This document shows positions 32,033 through 41,363 of a stretch of DNA of 64,000 nucleotides, piece by piece. The DNA lies in contig NZ_LNCD01000051.1 in the NCBI RefSeq assembly GCF_001542405.1, positions 62,001-126,000 on the forward strand. Direction: 5' to 3'. Made by a program: the position numbers and the translations under genes. Numbering within the stretch: position 1 is the first letter of the stretch; each line of letters starts with the position of its first letter. This DNA is from Rhizobium altiplani. GTDB taxonomy: Bacteria; Pseudomonadota; Alphaproteobacteria; Rhizobiales; Rhizobiaceae. Under the pieces are notes generated by a model that did not search any database, was not told where the DNA came from, and was given only the letters and a program-made list of their open reading frames with translations.

Positions 32033-32430
32033 GCAATGCTTCTATGAGGCATTTCAGGTCATCCACAACTTGCTAATTAAGGGCGGACGGCACGGCAACG
32101 AAGTAATTGCAGTTGCAAAGCCGGCATTTCCCTCCGAAGGTTTGCTCGCTCTCGATATCATGCTAGGCAGATGCCGCGCGGTTGATGGGACAAATGTGAG
32201 GATCAATCGGATTTAGCCGGCATTTCGCAAGTAGCTGCGAATGGACAAGCTTTGGCCCGCATCGGCGGAAGCTAATACTATTGGGCTATAGTTTCGGCCT
32301 TCTTTGCCCATTAGGCGCTCTTCTTGCAAAAGTACGCGATTCCAAGCTTTAAAAACTGTCCCAAAGCCGTACTTTTAACCATGAAATCAAGCCCAGAAAT
32401 CTAACCATTAAGAATTTGTTGATTTTCTTT
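32033..32430. other. Spacer after pleD without a supported gene
   Basis: About 400 bases that hold no convincing coding frame. Two TAACCAT motifs occur: TTAACCAT at 32375-32382 and TAACCATTAA at 32402-32411. They resemble the CtrA half-site and lie just before the putative small RNA promoter. The rest is plain, moderately AT-rich sequence. Confidence 0.4.
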
Positions 32431-32449
32431 CATTTTCGAGCAAATTATC

Positions 32450-32648
32450 GGCCATAAGAGATAAGTACTCCCGTGAGGAGTCCGAGGTACCCCATGATGC
32501 TCAGGTCCGCCGCATCTCCTGGGTCGTGGGGTCGGTCGGCTGGTTTGCAACAATAAGCGGTTCCTCGTGCCGCGTTGCTTGCTGGTCGACCCCCTTTCAG
32601 GAAAACGCCGTCCTTTCCGCATTCTAGGAAGGACGGCGTTTCTGTTTT
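32450..32648 (+). ncRNA. Probable small RNA between pleD and rpmG
   Basis: A promoter-like TTGATT at 32419-32424 with AAATTA at 32442-32447 (17-base spacer) precedes a structured stretch that ends in a strong intrinsic terminator. Inside, GGGGTCG (32528-32534) can pair with CGACCCC (32587-32593), enclosing a smaller GCGG/CCGC hairpin. A CTCCT sequence at 32516-32520 could target ribosome sites. No reading frame fits. From memory, the Rhizobiales alpha-r families (possibly alpha-r9/Smr9C) include a spacer RNA in such a place, but I cannot confirm the identity. The 5' end is uncertain and could lie near 32500. Confidence 0.55.
32603..32647 (+). terminator. Intrinsic terminator of the putative small RNA
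   Basis: AACGCCGTCCTTTCC (32604-32618) pairs with GGAAGGACGGCGTT (32627-32640), leaving one bulged T, with an 8-base loop and a TTTCTGTTTT tail. Only this strand has the T-rich tail, so it points to a plus-strand transcript other than pleD. Confidence 0.85.
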
Positions 32649-32682
32649 CAGGCCTGAGACCAGACGGCAGAGCCGGCAAACA

Positions 32683-32712
32683 AAAAGGCGCGCAGCCCAT
32701 GGGCGCGCGCCT
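32683..32712 (-). terminator. Intrinsic terminator of rpmG
   Basis: On the minus strand AGGCGCGC and GCGCGCCT pair around a GCCCATGGGC inner palindrome, followed by TTTTTG. It begins 25 bp after the rpmG stop. Confidence 0.85.
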
Positions 32713-32737
32713 CTTCGAAAAACGTCAGATCAAGCGA

Positions 32738-32905
32738 TTACTTGATCTTGGTTTCCTTAAACTCGACGTGCTTCTTAGCAATCGGGTCGTACTTGGTCTT
32801 CGTCATCTTGTCGGTCATCGTACGGCTGTTCTTCGTCGTGACGTAGAAGAAACCGGTGTCGGCCGTCGACAGCAGCTTGATCTTGATTGTGGTAGCCTTG
32901 GCCAT
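32738..32905 (-). CDS. rpmG: 50S ribosomal protein L33
   Basis: A 55-residue ribosomal protein read on the minus strand: it begins [20 protein letters not shown], contains YVTTKNSRT, and ends [10 protein letters not shown]. Length and sequence fit bacterial L33 of the zinc-free type (no CxxC pairs). AGGCAGGACG precedes the ATG. It has its own terminator and lies 93 bp downstream of the MFS gene stop. Confidence 0.96.
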   Translation of the reverse strand: MAKATTIKIKLLSTADTGFFYVTTKNSRTMTDKMTKTKYDPIAKKHVEFKETKIK

Positions 32906-32998
32906 GGTCGTCCTGCCTTTAATAAAATGAAAGCCGTGGCAGGCCGGATAGGCTCCACGGCAAATTCTGGCGCGAAACTACGAATCCCGCCCGAAAAG

Positions 32999-34186
32999 TC
33001 AAGCCCGCTTTCGGAGGAAAAGCAGCCTGATCGAGGAAAGCAGGGCATAAAGCCCGAAGAATCCGGCGATCGCCCAGGCAAAACCATTGTTGCCGGCAAC
33101 GTCGATGGCGGCGCCGATAACCTGCGGCCCGGCCACAGTGCCAACCGCGTAACAGAATACAAAGGCCGCATTGGCTGCTGCGAGGTCCGAGCCGGTCAGG
33201 CGAGAGCCGAGGTGACTGAGTCCCACCGTATAAAGGCCCGCGACACAGCCGCCCCAGAACAGAAGTACGGTCGCCATCAGAATCCAGCTGTGCACGAGAA
33301 CCGGCAGCATCAGGGAGCCTATCAGGCCCATGAAGGCCATCGCGGCCAGCAGCGGGCGCTTGTCCTTCATGCGGTCCGAGAGCAGCCCAACCGGGATCTG
33401 GAAGATCACGTTGCCGATTCCCATCACCGTCAGCAGCAGCGCGGCCTGAGATTCCGTAAAGGAGGCGCGCACCGCATAGATCGGGAACAGTGCCAAACCG
33501 CCGGCTTCGACGGCCCCGAAAATGAAGACGGCGGCCGTTGCGGTGGGCACAAGGAAGACGTAGCGCATGAAATGAAGTTCAGGCTTCTCCTCGAGAACCG
33601 GGCTTTCGTAGCGTGCGATGTAGATGGGAATGGCGGCCAACAAGACGGCACCAGCGCCGACCGCGAATGGAAGCACGCCCTCGCTGCCGAGAATCGAAAA
33701 GAGCAGCGGCCCGCCTGCAAAACCGAGCGAAAGGACGGTTGCATAGATGCCGAGCACGAAGCCGCGCTTGGAGGGCGGCGAGGCGGCATTGATCCAGAAT
33801 TCCGATAGGATGAACAGCGTCGTCGTCGCGCCGTGAAAAGCGAACCGCAGCGGAAACCACATCCAGAAGTCCTGGGCATAGTAGAAGCCGAGTGCGCTGA
33901 TCGCTGAAATCACGACGGCCCAGATCATCGTCGGGGCGACGCCATATTTGTGCGCCAGTTTCGTGGTGATCGGCGCAGCCGCCATGGCGGCAACTCCGGC
34001 CATCGCCGTATTCAGTCCGATCAGTGTCGATGGAATGCCGCGCTTTTCGAGAATGATGCTGAGAAGCGGGAGTCCCAGGCCGATTGCTATGCCGACAGCG
34101 GAGATGGACGAAATGGCTGCCACCAGTGAAGGCCAGTGAATTTCTTCGACATCGCCTGGTGTTGTGCCGGTTCGCGGCTGAGACAT
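32999..34186 (-). CDS. MFS transporter (YcaD-like)
   Basis: A 395-residue inner-membrane transporter with twelve predicted helices. N- and C-terminal halves are joined by a short cytoplasmic loop near ESPVLEEKPELHF. Motifs typical of the family are GLNTAMAGVAAMAAAP in the first half and the MFS signature GLLSDRMKDKRPLL in the second. ATG 34186 was chosen since AAGGA lies 7 bp upstream; a GTG at 34225 is in frame. Substrate unknown. Confidence 0.88.
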   Translation of the reverse strand: MSQPRTGTTPGDVEEIHWPSLVAAISSISAVGIAIGLGLPLLSIILEKRGIPSTLIGLNTAMAGVAAMAAAPITTKLAHKYGVAPTMIWAVVISAISALGFYYAQDFWMWFPLRFAFHGATTTLFILSEFWINAASPPSKRGFVLGIYATVLSLGFAGGPLLFSILGSEGVLPFAVGAGAVLLAAIPIYIARYESPVLEEKPELHFMRYVFLVPTATAAVFIFGAVEAGGLALFPIYAVRASFTESQAALLLTVMGIGNVIFQIPVGLLSDRMKDKRPLLAAMAFMGLIGSLMLPVLVHSWILMATVLLFWGGCVAGLYTVGLSHLGSRLTGSDLAAANAAFVFCYAVGTVAGPQVIGAAIDVAGNNGFAWAIAGFFGLYALLSSIRLLFLRKRA

Positions 34187-34442
34187 ATACGCATCCTTAG
34201 AGACCTGCTGCACAGAATCGCTCACCGCGACGCACCATAGAAAGGCACAGGCGTACCAAATCCAAGTGACGGCTGTGCTTTACAAGATGAAATGCGCTGG
34301 CGGCAATAACCTGGATGATCTTGAAGTCGTATAGTCAAAGAAGCTTACCGAATACACATGAGGTTTCGCCCCGCGGAACCGCAGCGCCGTTGGGGCTGCC
34401 ACTACACGTCAATTGTGTCGTCAAGGTGAAGGCAGAAATGTC

Positions 34443-34898
34443 CTAGCGCTTGCGGCCCGGTATCTCGTAGGCGTCATGATCGTCGGTTTGTCCACCGAAG
34501 CCGTGCATCTTCAACGCCCATTGCAGACCGATGACACCGCCCTTGATCGGCTGGATGATCAAAAGCGTGGCAATCAATGTGATGGGTGTCCAGATCGCGA
34601 AGGTCAGCCAGAGGGGCATTGGCCAAACAAGATCCGTTGCCATGTAGCCGCCGATGATGACATGGCCGATCACCACGATTGCAAGGTAAGGCGGTAGGTC
34701 GTCCGAGCGATGATGGTACATGGCCTCGCCACAGGCGGCACAATTGTCCACCGGCTTCAGGAAGCTTTTGAAGAGTTTGCCGCTGCCGCATGCGGGGCAG
34801 GTGTTCATCATGCCGCGCTTGATAGAGCGGCCGAGCGGACGTTCCGCCTCCTCATTGCTTCCGTAACGGATCGTCTGGTCGCTCGAGGTGGTCGTCAT
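34443..34898 (-). CDS. DUF983 family membrane protein
   Basis: A 151-residue protein. A zinc-ribbon pair (CPACGSGKLF ... CAACGEAM) at about 34-60 is followed by two transmembrane helices (about 72-94 and 100-122). This is the DUF983 layout, found in many alphaproteobacteria and sometimes near cytochrome oxidase genes. Its role is unknown. A good AAAGGAAA site precedes the ATG. It lies 31 bp downstream of rnr and is likely in the same minus-strand unit. Confidence 0.88.
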   Translation of the reverse strand: MTTTSSDQTIRYGSNEEAERPLGRSIKRGMMNTCPACGSGKLFKSFLKPVDNCAACGEAMYHHRSDDLPPYLAIVVIGHVIIGGYMATDLVWPMPLWLTFAIWTPITLIATLLIIQPIKGGVIGLQWALKMHGFGGQTDDHDAYEIPGRKR

Positions 34899-34929
34899 CG
34901 TTCGTTTCCTTTCGCGGCGCCCTACACGC

Positions 34930-37302
34930 CTATCGCCGCCCTCTTGGCGGCCTAGTCCCGGCCTTCTTGCGTGCCCGGCTTGCGTCCCGCCGGCCCGCCT
35001 TGTGGAACGAACGTACAGCTGTGGGCATTTTTCGCCCTTCGCTGATCATCTCGAAGCGCAGCGCACCGGCAAGCGGAATGGCTTCTGCAAGCTTGACCGT
35101 GACACTGTCGCCGAGGCGATATCCGAGCCCGGTCTTTTCGCCAGACAGCGCCTGGTGCGCCTCATCATAGATGAAGTAGTCCGTTCCGAGCGTAGATATA
35201 GGAACGAAGCCGTCTGCTCCATAGTCCGGGAGAGTGACAAATAGTCCCGATTTCGTCACACCTGATACGCGTCCTTCGAATTCCTCGCCGACGCGGCCGG
35301 CAAGATGATGCGCAATCAGGCGATCCACCGTTTCGCGCTCGGCCGCCATCGCGCGGCGCTCGAAGGTTGAGATCTCGGCGGCGATGTCGTCGAGCGCGGC
35401 CTCTTCGTCGGGCGTGATCCCGCCTTCACCGAAGCCGAGCGAACCGACCAGCGCCCGATGCACGATCAGGTCCGCATAGCGCCGGATGGGCGAGGTGAAG
35501 TGCGCGTATTTCATGAGGTTCAGGCCGAAATGACCGATGTTCTCGGGGCTGTAGATCGCCTGGCTCTGAGAACGCAGCACCATCTCGTTGACCATCGTCT
35601 GGTGCGGCGTGTCGTCTGCCTTGGCGAGGATCATGTTGAAATTGTTGGCGCGCATGTTGCCGCCCTTGGCAAGCGATATGCCAAGCGTTGCCAGGAACTC
35701 GCGCAGCACTTCCTGCTTGGCGAGCGTCGGCCCGTCATGGATACGGTAGATCAGGACTTGCCGCTTCTTCTCCAGCGTCTCGGCGGCCGAGACGTTGGCC
35801 TGGATCATCATTTCCTCGATCAGCTTGTGTGCATCGAGGCGCGGCGGCACGAAGACGCGATCCACGGTGCCGTCAGGCTTCAGCAGGATCTTGCGTTCCG
35901 GCATGTCGAGTTCAAGCGGCTGCCGGCGCTCGCGGCCGCGCGTCATGATCCTGTAGGCATTCCACAACGGCTTCAAGATTGGTTCCAGAAGCGGTCCCGT
36001 CTTGTCATCCGGCTTGTCATCGATGGCCGCCTGCGCCTGCTGATAGGAGAGCTTTGCAGCGCTCTTCATCATGACATGGTGGAAGGTGTGGCCGATTTTG
36101 CGGCCTTCCTTCGAAAACACCATGCGAACGGCAAGCGCCGGCCGGTCCTGACCTTCTCTCAGCGAGCAGAGATCGTTCGAGATGCGCTCCGGCAGCATCG
36201 GCACGACCCGGTCGGGGAAGTAGACCGAGTTGCCGCGCTTCAGAGCTTCGCGGTCGAGTGGCGAGCTCGGGCGGACGTAATAGGAGACGTCGGCGATGGC
36301 GACCGTAACGATAACGCCGTCCGGATTGTCGGGCGAAGGGTCAGTCTCCGCATAGACGGCGTCGTCATGGTCTTTCGCATCCGCCGGGTCGATGGTGATC
36401 AGCGGGACATCTCGCCAATCTTCGCGATGCGACATCGTCGCAGGTTTGGCATCGTCGGCTTCGGCGACCACAGCAGGCGGGAATATATAAGGGATTCCGT
36501 GAGCATGGATGGCGATCATCGAGATCGCCTTCTCGGATGCGACCGAACCGACAATCGACAGGACCTTGGCGCGTGCCAGGCCGAAGCGCCCAAGGCGAGC
36601 GACCTCGACTTCGACCAGATCGCCGTCCTTGGCCTCGCCCTTGTAGTCAGGGTCGATCACCATTTCCTCGCCGCGTCGGTCGATCGGAAGCAGACGGCCG
36701 GCTCCTCCCGGCGCATCCTTGAAGACCCCGAGCAGCGCACCGCGGCGCTTGTCCAAAATCTTGATGATTCGCGCCGTGTAGGCCGGCCCACCACGGTCGG
36801 CGGCCGGAAAGATCTTCGCCAGGATGCGATCGCCCATGCCGGCAACCGGCGCCTTGCCCTTGCCGTTGCGCCCGGCAGGCGAGGTCGACTGGCGAATAGC
36901 GACAGCAGGTGCAACGCCCTGATCGTCAGGCCACTCCGCCGGGCGGCCGATCAGTTCGCCATCCTTGTCGCGCGTCGTGATGTCGAGCACGGTGACAGGC
37001 GGCAGTGCGCCCGGCCGGATCAGCGACTTGCGCGTCTTCTGCAGCATGCCTTCCTGCTCCAGTTCGCGCAGGAGGTGTTTCAGCTCGACCCGGCTGTCGC
37101 CTTTCAGTCCAAAGGCCTTCGCGAGTTCGCGCTTCGAGGCCTTCTGCGGATGATCGGCGATGAAGCGCAGGATCACGTCGCGGGAAGGCAGGGCTCCGTG
37201 AGCGATGTTCAGCGGTTCGGCTGCGGGTTGTTGGCTGGCGCGTCCAATCTTGCCGGAACGCTTGCCCATGCCCTTCATTCTTTCCCGCGGGATTTTGCTC
37301 AC
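34930..37302 (-). CDS. rnr: Ribonuclease R
   Basis: A 790-residue 3'-5' exoribonuclease able to degrade structured RNA. Order: helix-turn-helix-like N-terminus, cold-shock domains, RNB catalytic domain with DPADAKDHDDAVYAE, S1 domain near 640-730, and a basic tail rich in Arg/Lys. The GTG at 37302 overlaps the topA stop (GTGA). ATG at 37278, with GGGAAAGA before it, is an alternative start. It is coupled to topA. Confidence 0.94.
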   Translation of the reverse strand: MSKIPRERMKGMGKRSGKIGRASQQPAAEPLNIAHGALPSRDVILRFIADHPQKASKRELAKAFGLKGDSRVELKHLLRELEQEGMLQKTRKSLIRPGALPPVTVLDITTRDKDGELIGRPAEWPDDQGVAPAVAIRQSTSPAGRNGKGKAPVAGMGDRILAKIFPAADRGGPAYTARIIKILDKRRGALLGVFKDAPGGAGRLLPIDRRGEEMVIDPDYKGEAKDGDLVEVEVARLGRFGLARAKVLSIVGSVASEKAISMIAIHAHGIPYIFPPAVVAEADDAKPATMSHREDWRDVPLITIDPADAKDHDDAVYAETDPSPDNPDGVIVTVAIADVSYYVRPSSPLDREALKRGNSVYFPDRVVPMLPERISNDLCSLREGQDRPALAVRMVFSKEGRKIGHTFHHVMMKSAAKLSYQQAQAAIDDKPDDKTGPLLEPILKPLWNAYRIMTRGRERRQPLELDMPERKILLKPDGTVDRVFVPPRLDAHKLIEEMMIQANVSAAETLEKKRQVLIYRIHDGPTLAKQEVLREFLATLGISLAKGGNMRANNFNMILAKADDTPHQTMVNEMVLRSQSQAIYSPENIGHFGLNLMKYAHFTSPIRRYADLIVHRALVGSLGFGEGGITPDEEAALDDIAAEISTFERRAMAAERETVDRLIAHHLAGRVGEEFEGRVSGVTKSGLFVTLPDYGADGFVPISTLGTDYFIYDEAHQALSGEKTGLGYRLGDSVTVKLAEAIPLAGALRFEMISEGRKMPTAVRSFHKAGRRDASRARKKAGTRPPRGRR

Positions 37303-39953
37303 TCTTTGCTCTTTTTCGTCTTTGCCGGCGCCTTGGCCTTCGCCGTCTTCGGCTTGGCCGCGGTCTTGGTCGTCTTGGTTTCAGCCGCAGCGGCCTTCGC
37401 CTTCGGTTTTGCCTTACTCTTCGAAGCCGGTGCCTTGCCCGCCTTGGCGGCGATCAGCGCCAGCGCTTCCTCGACAGTCAGGGCCTGCGGATCGGTGCCC
37501 TTCGGCAGCGTCGCATTGACCTTGCCCCAGTTCACATAGGGGCCGTACTTGCCGTCGCGAACCGTGATTGCGCCGCCGTCGGGATGGTCGCCGAGCTCTT
37601 TCAGAGCTGCCGCCGCCGTCCGCCCACCCGGCGCCTTGCTCGCCTTCTCGGCGATCACGGTGACAGCGCGGTTGAGGCCGATCGAGAACACGTCTTCGAC
37701 GCTTTCAAGGTTGGCGTAGCCTCCATCATGCAGCAGGAACGGCCCATAACGGCCGATGCCGGAAGAAATCATCTTGCCGGTTTCCGGGTGCTTGCCGATG
37801 TCGCGTGGCAACGAAATCAGCGCCATCGCCTTTTCGTAATCGATGTCCTCAGGCTTCCAGCCCTTCGGCAGGGAAGAACGCTTGGCTTCCTTGCCTTCGC
37901 CACGCTGGATGTAGGGGCCGAAGCGTCCTGAACGCAGGGTCAGTTCTTCGCCAGTCACCGGATCGGAACCGAGATTCTTAGGCTCGTTCAGCGCAACGCC
38001 TTCGGCCTCCGAACCGCCTTCTGACGAAAGCTGGCGGGTATAGTTGCATTCGGGATAGTTCGAGCAGCCAACGAAGGCGCCGTATTTTCCAAGCTTCAGC
38101 GAAAGATTGCCGGTGCCGCAAACTTGACAGATGCGCGGATCACCGCCGTCTTCTCGTTTCGGGAATACAAGTGGCGCCAGTGCCTCGTTGAGCGAATCGA
38201 GGACGTTGGTGACACGAAGTTCCTTCGTATCCTCGATCTGGGAGAAGAAGTCCTTCCAGAAATCGCGCAGCACCTGCTTCCAGTTCAGCTCCCCGGCCGA
38301 GATCCGGTCGAGCTTCTCTTCAAGATCTGCCGTAAAATCGTATTCGACGTACTTGGTGAAGAAGCTTTCGAGGAAGGCCGTCACCAGCCGGCCCTTGGCC
38401 TGCGGGATCAGTTTGCGCTTGTCGATGGTGACGTATTCGCGGTCACGCAAGGTCGCCAGCGTCGCCGCGTAAGTCGACGGACGCCCGATGCCGAGCTCTT
38501 CCATCTTCTTGATCAGCGTTGCCTCGGAGTAGCGCGGTGGCGGCTCAGTGAAGTGCTGAGTCGAATTGATCTTCTGCTTCGCAAGGTTCTCACGAGCGTT
38601 GATCTCGGGCAGGCGACCATCCTCGTCACCGTCGTCGCTCTGTTCGCCATCTTCCTTCTGGTCGGTATAGGCGGCGATGAAGCCGTCGAAACGGATCACC
38701 GAGCCGACAGCGCGCAGCCCAGCTTTCTCACCTTTGTTGTCGGCGGTGATTTCAGCCGTCGTGCGTTCGATCTCAGCCGATGCCATCTGGCTCGCAATGC
38801 CCCGCTTCCAGACGAGGTCGTAAAGCCTCAACTGGTCGGCATCCAGGTACTGCCGCACGCGGTCGGGCGACCGATTGAAATCAGTCGGGCGGATCGCTTC
38901 GTGCGCTTCCTGTGCGTTCTTTGCCTTGGTCGAATAGAAGCGCGCCTTCTCGGGCATGTAACGCTGGCCGAATTGATCGACGATGGCCTTGCGTGCCGCG
39001 TCGATGGCTTCGGGCGCCATCTGGACGCCGTCCGTACGCATGTAGGTGATCAGACCAACTGTTTCGCCACCAATATCAACACCCTCGTAGAGCTTCTGGG
39101 CGATCTGCATCGTCCGCGACGCCGAAAAGCCAAGTTTCGAGGACGCTGCCTGCTGCAGCGTGGAGGTTGTGAAGGGTGGTCCCGGGTTGCGCTTGACCGG
39201 CTTCGCCTCGACCGTGTCGACAACATAGGTCGCGCCTTCCAGAAGTGCTTTGAGCTTGCCGGCTTCTTCGCCGTTTCCGATCGCGCGAGGCTGCAACCGC
39301 CTGCCATCAGCCGCAACCAGTTTCGCTTCAAACTCGTCGCCTCGCGGCGTTTTCAGGAGAGCCGAAAGGTTCCAGTACTCTTCAGAGATGAAGCGTTCGA
39401 TTTCGGATTCGCGATCGCAGACCAGGCGCAGCGCCACTGACTGTACGCGGCCGGCCGAACGCGCGCCGGGGAGCTTGCGCCAGAGAACCGGCGACAGATT
39501 GAAACCGACGAGATAGTCGAGGGCACGGCGAGCGAGATACGCATCAACCAGCGGAACGTCGATGTCGCGCGGGTCGGCCATGGCGTCGAGCACGGCCTTC
39601 TTCGTGATCGCATTGAAAACGACCCGCTTCACGGTCTTACCGTTCAGGACGCGCTTCTTGTTCAGCATGTCGAGGACGTGCCAGGAAATCGCTTCACCCT
39701 CGCGATCCGGGTCGGTTGCGAGGAATAGGCTGTCGGATGACTTCACAGCGTCGGCGATGTCCTTCAGTCGCTTGGCAGACGCGCCGTCGACCTCCCACAG
39801 CATCTCGAAATCCTGGTCGGGAAGGACCGAGCCGTCCTTGGCAGGCAGATCGCGGACATGGCCGAAGGAGGCGAGCACCTTGTATCCGGAGCCCAGATAC
39901 TTGTTGATCGTCTTTGCCTTGGCGGGCGATTCTACCACTACAACATTCATCAT
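37299..39953 (-). CDS. topA: DNA topoisomerase I
   Basis: An 884-residue type IA topoisomerase that relaxes negative supercoils. The TOPRIM domain starts VVVVESPAKAKTINKYLG and holds the DPDREGEAI metal site. The catalytic tyrosine lies in GLITYMRTDG near residue 300. A single four-cysteine zinc finger (CQVCGTGN ... CSNYPEC) is followed by several zinc-less topo C-terminal repeats and a Lys/Ala-rich tail. The first two codons are both ATG. The gene upstream, normally dprA, is broken here. Confidence 0.96.
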   Translation of the reverse strand: MMNVVVVESPAKAKTINKYLGSGYKVLASFGHVRDLPAKDGSVLPDQDFEMLWEVDGASAKRLKDIADAVKSSDSLFLATDPDREGEAISWHVLDMLNKKRVLNGKTVKRVVFNAITKKAVLDAMADPRDIDVPLVDAYLARRALDYLVGFNLSPVLWRKLPGARSAGRVQSVALRLVCDRESEIERFISEEYWNLSALLKTPRGDEFEAKLVAADGRRLQPRAIGNGEEAGKLKALLEGATYVVDTVEAKPVKRNPGPPFTTSTLQQAASSKLGFSASRTMQIAQKLYEGVDIGGETVGLITYMRTDGVQMAPEAIDAARKAIVDQFGQRYMPEKARFYSTKAKNAQEAHEAIRPTDFNRSPDRVRQYLDADQLRLYDLVWKRGIASQMASAEIERTTAEITADNKGEKAGLRAVGSVIRFDGFIAAYTDQKEDGEQSDDGDEDGRLPEINARENLAKQKINSTQHFTEPPPRYSEATLIKKMEELGIGRPSTYAATLATLRDREYVTIDKRKLIPQAKGRLVTAFLESFFTKYVEYDFTADLEEKLDRISAGELNWKQVLRDFWKDFFSQIEDTKELRVTNVLDSLNEALAPLVFPKREDGGDPRICQVCGTGNLSLKLGKYGAFVGCSNYPECNYTRQLSSEGGSEAEGVALNEPKNLGSDPVTGEELTLRSGRFGPYIQRGEGKEAKRSSLPKGWKPEDIDYEKAMALISLPRDIGKHPETGKMISSGIGRYGPFLLHDGGYANLESVEDVFSIGLNRAVTVIAEKASKAPGGRTAAAALKELGDHPDGGAITVRDGKYGPYVNWGKVNATLPKGTDPQALTVEEALALIAAKAGKAPASKSKAKPKAKAAAAETKTTKTAAKPKTAKAKAPAKTKKSKE

Positions 39954-40201
39954 GATTCTCTAAAAAAACGTGCCAAGCCGGTGGATAAGCAGATGGAATC
40001 CCTGCCGTGCCAGGATAACCGGCTCTTCGACATGGACAGGGAAATCGTTTCGGTCAAGTGGTCTGACCTCATTTTTGCGTATTACAACGCGATGCAACCA
40101 ATGCGAGATAGCGAATGTATTGCAATTTAGGATAATTTAGGTATCGTTTTTGGAGTGTGGTTCGGGCTAGCCGAAAGGCGGCGTTTCTCTTTCCTCAGAG
40201 A

Positions 40202-40721
40202 TTATCCCATGGCGGCCAAGTTCGCAAAGAAAGATGCCGGACGATCCGGCTCGCAAGAGAACATCGCGTTCATCAGGCAGATGCTGGCTGAGTTGCGGCG
40301 AGTGGCGGCGAACTTGGCGCCGCTGATGGAGGCATTGCGGGAGCCGACGATACCGACGCCAGGCTGCGAAGAGACGGCGAGATTGCCTTTGACGGCAAGC
40401 AGCGGCGGCGCACCGTCGACTTGCTTCAACGCCTGTGGGTATTCTGGCTCGCCGATGCCAACAAAGCGGGCGCCGAAGCGGCGCGCGGCCTCCAACTCCT
40501 TATGCGCTTCGCTCTCCGTCGCTATCCGGATGGAGCGCGTGGCGCCGCCGCGTGCAGAAAGCTCGGGCAGGGCGGCCAGCGCCGTCTCGGCGGATCCGAA
40601 GTTTGACGAGATCGCGAAAGGTCGCAGGCCCGACATTGTCCGAGCGAATGAGACGCAGCCACGCGATGCGTTGGCGTTCCGTCAGCGCAATTCCCAGCGG
40701 CCTTGCGCTGAGAGCGTCCAT
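40202..40721 (-). pseudogene. dprA: dprA remnant, frameshifted and truncated
   Basis: The DprA (DNA-processing protein) start is clear: from ATG 40721 LTERQRIAWLRLIRSDNVGPATFRDLV. The frame then shifts, and the protein continues in another frame as FGSAETALAALPELSARGG ... FVGIGEPEYPQAL ... GVGIVGSRNAS. An extra A in the AAA run at 40601-40603 explains the shift. After GSRNASISGAKFAA (about 40316) the homology stops: most of the Rossmann DNA-binding domain (over 200 residues) is missing. It lies 1 bp after plsY and before topA, the usual rhizobial order. The product cannot work. Confidence 0.85.
40209..40320 (+). pseudogene. Possible 5' fragment of a small convergent gene
   Basis: From ATG 40209 on the plus strand the frame reads MAAKFAKKDAG, then ENIAFIRQMLAELRRVA. 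This looks like a real amphipathic, charged protein start. It then runs antisense into the dprA remnant with no protein-like character. I infer that a small gene once faced dprA and that a deletion at about 40303-40320 fused the two 3' ends. No strong ribosome site is visible, so the call is tentative. Confidence 0.35.
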
Positions 40722-40722
40722 C

Positions 40723-41343
40723 CTATCCCTTCGCCCCGATCTTGGTTTCCGTCCCGCTCATCAGGCGGGAGATATTGGCCTTGTGCTTCCAGTAGGAGAC
40801 AATAGTCATGATGGCCATAACAGCTGCAACCTTCTCGGCGCCCAGTATCCACAATGCAACCGGAATAACAAGCATTGCAACCAGTGCTGAAAGCGATGAG
40901 TACCGGGTCGTGAAGGCGACGGCCAGCCAGACCGCGGCGAAGACGAGAACCATGATCGGCGCAACGCCGAGCAGTGTTCCGATATAGGTGGCAACACCCT
41001 TGCCACCCTTGAAGCCGATCCAGACCGGGAAGAGGTGACCGATAAAGGCAAAGAAGCCGGCGATCAGCGCCGCCTCGCTGCCCAAAAAATAGCCGACGAT
41101 CCAGGCTGCTGCAGACGCCTTCAGAGCATCGAGAAGAAGCGTTGCGGCTGCAAGCTTCTTGTTGCCGGTTCTGAGCACATTGGTCGCGCCGATATTGCCG
41201 GATCCGATGCTGCGGACGTCACCGAGCCCGGCTGCCTTCGTCAGGATCAGGCCGAAAGGAATGGAGCCGAGCAAGTAGCCGATGGCGGCAGCCACGAGCG
41301 CGATCGGCAGCGTGATCTGCCAGGTCATAAGATCCGAGACCAT
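40723..41343 (-). CDS. plsY: Glycerol-3-phosphate acyltransferase PlsY
   Basis: A 206-residue membrane enzyme that acylates glycerol-3-phosphate from acyl-phosphate, the first step of phospholipid synthesis. Signature motifs are [21 protein letters not shown] and [11 protein letters not shown]. Five or so membrane helices are present. GGAGGGG precedes the ATG. It sits between the pyrB/pyrC-like pair and dprA. Confidence 0.95.
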   Translation of the reverse strand: MVSDLMTWQITLPIALVAAAIGYLLGSIPFGLILTKAAGLGDVRSIGSGNIGATNVLRTGNKKLAAATLLLDALKASAAAWIVGYFLGSEAALIAGFFAFIGHLFPVWIGFKGGKGVATYIGTLLGVAPIMVLVFAAVWLAVAFTTRYSSLSALVAMLVIPVALWILGAEKVAAVMAIMTIVSYWKHKANISRLMSGTETKIGAKG

Positions 41344-41363
41344 GTTCCCCTCCGGTGGTCTTT

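Noticed and set aside
32001..32216. A 71-codon frame across the pleD end
   Set aside because: It begins inside pleD in another frame and has no ribosome site or recognisable composition.
35458..37539. A 693-codon plus-strand frame across rnr and the topA end
   Set aside because: Antisense to RNase R and topoisomerase I, both of which have complete catalytic motifs; the frame is Arg/Asp-rich without domains.
40155..40805. Full 216-codon plus-strand frame through the dprA remnant
   Set aside because: Only the first 36 codons from ATG 40209 look like protein; the rest is antisense to dprA and plsY. It was kept only as a possible fragment.
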